Source of the DNA: an uncultured Bacteroidales bacterium
Lineage (GTDB): Bacteria > Bacteroidota > Bacteroidia > Bacteroidales > UBA932
NCBI GenBank assembly: GCA_900546445.1
Contig: URCV01000059.1
Coordinates: 1 to 9,114 of the forward strand
Direction: 5' to 3'
DNA: 9,114 nt
Every line of letters begins with the position of its first letter. The stretch's first letter is position 1. The notes under the pieces were generated by a model that saw only the letters and a list, made by a program, of their open reading frames with translations, ran no database searches and was not told the DNA's origin. Below are positions 7,211 through 9,114 of the stretch, one piece after another. Made by a program: the position numbers and the translations under genes.

Positions 7211-7218
7211 TACATTTG
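7211..7218 (+). promoter_or_regulatory. Candidate -7 element for the M23 peptidase/trmO operon
   Basis: TACATTTG fully matches the Bacteroidota -7 consensus TAnnTTTG and ends 4 bases before the ATG at 7223. Transcription would then begin at or very near the start codon, giving a leaderless or almost leaderless mRNA. The only nearby TTTG (7180-7183) is 27 bases away, longer than the usual spacing of about 19, so the -33 element is doubtful. Confidence 0.4.
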
Positions 7219-7222
7219 CGAT

Positions 7223-8437
7223 ATGTATAAAAAGATAATTAGATTTTTAAGCATATCCGCCCTCTTGATTGCAGCCTACGGCTGCGGCGGACGTTCCACA
7301 AGCCATAACGAAGAAGAGGAAGAGCCTATGCCAGCCATAGGTTTTCGCGCCTCGGACTACACGCTGGAAACCACTTCCGTAAAGAAAAACGAGACCCTTC
7401 CGGTGCTTCTGCAACGCATAGGATTGCCCTCCGATTCGGTAGTGGTTATGGTGTCTCAGCTCGACACCCTGTTCAATCCCAGAAGGATGAGAATAGGCCA
7501 GAAAGTCGAAGCATACTATAGCGGTGATTCGCTGAACCGAAAGCTCGAATACGCAGTCTATTCCCACTCGAAAACGAAGGTTACCGTGTTCAAATGCGCC
7601 GATTCACTGTGTCTTTGGAATTATGTGAAGCCGGTAGAGCACGAGCAGAAAACCGTGGATGTCGTGATAAACAATTCCCTGTGGGCAGACCTTACCGCGA
7701 AGGGAGCGCCGGCCCAGCTGGTGTTGGAATTGGCCGACATATATGCGTGGACGGTTAATTTCTTCGGCCTGCAAAAGGGCGACAGGTTCCAGACCGTCTA
7801 CACCCAAAGCGTATGCGAGGGCGAGATCATAGGAGTGGACAGGGTGGATTATTGCCGCTACACGAGGGGCTCCGACGAGGTGTGCGCGATTCGCTACGAC
7901 GTTCCCGGTAAGGGCGACAAATACTTCAACCCTAACGGAGAGAACCTGAGGAAGGCCTTTCTCAAGGCGCCTCTCAAATTCACGCGCGTAAGCAGCAAAT
8001 TCTCCCTGCACCGTAAGCACCCTATCACGGGCCAAGTGCGTCCGCACACGGGAGTGGATTACGCAGCGCCTATGGGTACGCCGGTGGTGGCTCTCGGTGA
8101 CGGTGTGGTGCTGTCTGCCGGATGGACTAAAAACGGCGGAGGAAATATGATAAAGATTCAGCATAACTCCGTGTATACCACCGGTTACCTGCATCTTAAG
8201 GGATTCGCACCGGGCATAAAGAAGGGCAAGCGAGTCTCGCAGGGACAGGTCATAGGCTATGTAGGTTCGACGGGGCGCAGTACCGGCCCGCATCTGGATT
8301 TCAGAGTATGGAAAAACGGCACTCCCATAGACCCGCTTTCGATGAAATCCCCTGCAGCAGAGCCACTTCCGGCGAAGTACAAGCCTCAGCTCGATTCGCT
8401 TAACATCCACTATCAGAATATCATAAATGGAAATTAA
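7223..8437 (+). CDS. M23 family peptidase lipoprotein (Csd3/MepM-like)
   Basis: The 404-residue protein is predicted to cut peptidoglycan cross-links or stems in the envelope. Its signal peptide ends in a lipobox-like AAYGC (Cys21), followed by an acidic linker (EEEEE, 30-34). Residues 47-125 resemble an OapA/LysM-like region and 143-235 the Csd3-type second N-terminal domain (QLVLELADIYAWTVNFFGLQKGDRF, split across 165-189). The M23 domain covers about 255-372, with HTGVDYAAP (His275 and Asp279, zinc ligands), His324 in GYLHL and His357 in GPHLDF, the likely catalytic histidines. The usual HxH motif reads His-Leu-Asp, so the third zinc ligand would be Asp359 instead of His. The enzyme may still bind metal through Asp or may have become non-catalytic. 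Its last 11 bases overlap trmO, and it diverges from nagZ, another predicted wall-acting lipoprotein. Confidence 0.93.
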   Translation: MYKKIIRFLSISALLIAAYGCGGRSTSHNEEEEEPMPAIGFRASDYTLETTSVKKNETLPVLLQRIGLPSDSVVVMVSQLDTLFNPRRMRIGQKVEAYYSGDSLNRKLEYAVYSHSKTKVTVFKCADSLCLWNYVKPVEHEQKTVDVVINNSLWADLTAKGAPAQLVLELADIYAWTVNFFGLQKGDRFQTVYTQSVCEGEIIGVDRVDYCRYTRGSDEVCAIRYDVPGKGDKYFNPNGENLRKAFLKAPLKFTRVSSKFSLHRKHPITGQVRPHTGVDYAAPMGTPVVALGDGVVLSAGWTKNGGGNMIKIQHNSVYTTGYLHLKGFAPGIKKGKRVSQGQVIGYVGSTGRSTGPHLDFRVWKNGTPIDPLSMKSPAAEPLPAKYKPQLDSLNIHYQNIINGN

Positions 8438-9107
8438 GCCCATAGCCTACTTTTCGGCTCCTTTCAAGTCGAAGTTCGGAGTACCTCGCCAGAGCGGCGT
8501 GGTAAAGGGACTTCGCGGTAAGATAAGATTTGAGGAGGAATACGTTAAGGAAGAGGCGCTTAGGGGTCTCGAAGATTTCGAATACGTCTGGCTTATCTGG
8601 GAATTCAGTATGAACGAGAGCGGAAACTCCCTGGCAGTGAGACCTCCCCGACTGGGAGGAAACGAAAAAGTGGGCGTATTCGCATCCCGCTCCCCTTTCA
8701 GGCCTAACAGGCTGGGACTTTCCTGCGTGAAGCTACTGAGCGTAGACAGCGAAAAGGGAGTATTGGAAGTGAGCGGAGCAGATCTGGCTGACCACACTCC
8801 CATTTATGACATAAAGCCTTACGTGGCTTATTGCGATGCCCATCCCGATGCCAAGTGCGGCTTCGTAGATGACAAGGAGTGGAAACTTTTCGACGTCATT
8901 CCTTCTTGTTTGGAAATCGACAGAAAGCTCGCGAACACCTTCTCCCATGAGGAAATAGACGCCCTATTCGAAGTGCTCGCACAGGACCCTCGGCCACAGT
9001 ACCATAAAAAGAGCAACCCGTCCAGAAGTTACGGATTGCTCTTTTATGATAAGGATGTCAAATTCCACGTGGAAGATGACACAGTGGTAATCGATGATAT
9101 TCTATGA
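8427..9107 (+). CDS. trmO: tRNA (N6-threonylcarbamoyladenosine37-N6)-methyltransferase TrmO
   Basis: TrmO uses S-adenosylmethionine to methylate t6A at position 37 of certain tRNAs, giving m6t6A, a cytoplasmic decoding refinement. The 226-residue length is close to the roughly 235 of E. coli TrmO (YaeB). The family motifs are clear: FGVPRQSG (17-24), ALRGLEDFEYVWLIWEF (44-60), VRPPRLGG (71-78), GVFASRSPFRPNRLG (83-97), DHTPIYDIKPY (122-132), and the C-terminal DPRPQYH (187-193) and YGLLFYDKDVKF (202-213). The ATG at 8427 lies within the last codons of the M23 peptidase gene in another frame (11-base overlap), so it is probably translated from the same mRNA. No functional link between the two is evident. 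No Shine-Dalgarno is seen, as is usual in this phylum. A long stem-loop lies inside its 3' end (9003-9048). Confidence 0.96.
   Translation: MEIKPIAYFSAPFKSKFGVPRQSGVVKGLRGKIRFEEEYVKEEALRGLEDFEYVWLIWEFSMNESGNSLAVRPPRLGGNEKVGVFASRSPFRPNRLGLSCVKLLSVDSEKGVLEVSGADLADHTPIYDIKPYVAYCDAHPDAKCGFVDDKEWKLFDVIPSCLEIDRKLANTFSHEEIDALFEVLAQDPRPQYHKKSNPSRSYGLLFYDKDVKFHVEDDTVVIDDIL
9003..9048. other. Long stem-loop inside the 3' end of trmO
   Basis: CATAAAAAGAGCAA (9003-9016) pairs with TTGCTCTTTTATG (9036-9048): 13 base pairs with one bulged A. Past one C/A mismatch, CCG (9018-9020) pairs with CGG (9032-9034), leaving an 11-base loop. T-runs sit on the 3' side of the GAGCAA/TTGCTC stem on both strands (TTTT on plus, TTTTT on minus), so it has the form of a bidirectional intrinsic terminator. 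It lies wholly in the trmO reading frame (codons for residues 193-207), about 60 bases before the stop codon, which argues against it being the normal trmO terminator. Confidence 0.6.
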
Positions 9108-9114
9108 TTCCGGA

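Noticed and set aside
7604..8443. A 279-codon open frame on the minus strand antisense to the M23 peptidase gene
   Set aside because: It covers conserved M23 motifs on the real strand, its translation is Arg/His-rich without family resemblance, and it lacks a plausible promoter or partner.
1..9114. A mobile element, toxin-antitoxin pair, defence island or biosynthetic cluster
   Set aside because: No transposase, integrase, terminal repeats, attachment-site duplications or defence-type domains were seen; every sizable gene matches a known family and the intergenic gaps are short.

Overview
The window looks like ordinary chromosome from a member of the Bacteroidota, most likely a Bacteroidales species of roughly mid GC content. 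The main reasons are a Rho factor with a very long lysine/glutamate/proline-rich N-terminal insertion, two AT-hook-like motifs and a Bacteroidota-style core; translation starts without clear Shine-Dalgarno sequences; TAnnTTTG-type promoter elements; a CBM9-like protein of a kind common in this phylum; and a nucleoside kinase fused to a threonyl-tRNA-synthetase-like N-terminus. I cannot name the genus.

Layout. On the + strand from the left edge, a 5'-truncated rho gene (2-1684) ends in a 157-base convergent intergenic region. Five genes on the minus strand follow, in transcription order from the right: a GH3 lipoprotein of NagZ type (6130-7173), the nucleoside kinase (4457-6130), a YitT-family membrane protein (3414-4361), a CBM9-like protein (2840-3433) and a membrane-anchored family 2 glycosyltransferase (1842-2840). 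Two of the junctions are TAATG stop/start overlaps and a third is a 20-base overlap. Only the 95-base AT-rich gap between kinase and YitT breaks the chain, so there are one or two operons. A 49-base divergent promoter region (7174-7222) then leads to two overlapping + strand genes: an M23 peptidase lipoprotein (7223-8437) and trmO (8427-9107), which ends 7 bases before the window edge.

How the genes fit together. NagZ-type GH3 and the M23 peptidase are both predicted lipoproteins acting on peptidoglycan and are divergently transcribed from one short region, so shared control of wall turnover is plausible. The glycosyltransferase could build a surface or envelope glycan. Rho, the nucleoside kinase and TrmO are housekeeping functions (transcription termination, nucleotide salvage, tRNA t6A37 methylation).

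No mobile element, CRISPR array, RNA gene or evident new defence or biosynthetic system was found. The points most worth checking are an Asp in place of the usual third zinc-ligand His in the M23 peptidase, a long stem-loop inside the 3' end of trmO, loss of all four ThrRS-like editing residues in the kinase N-terminus, and the disordered AT-hook region of Rho.
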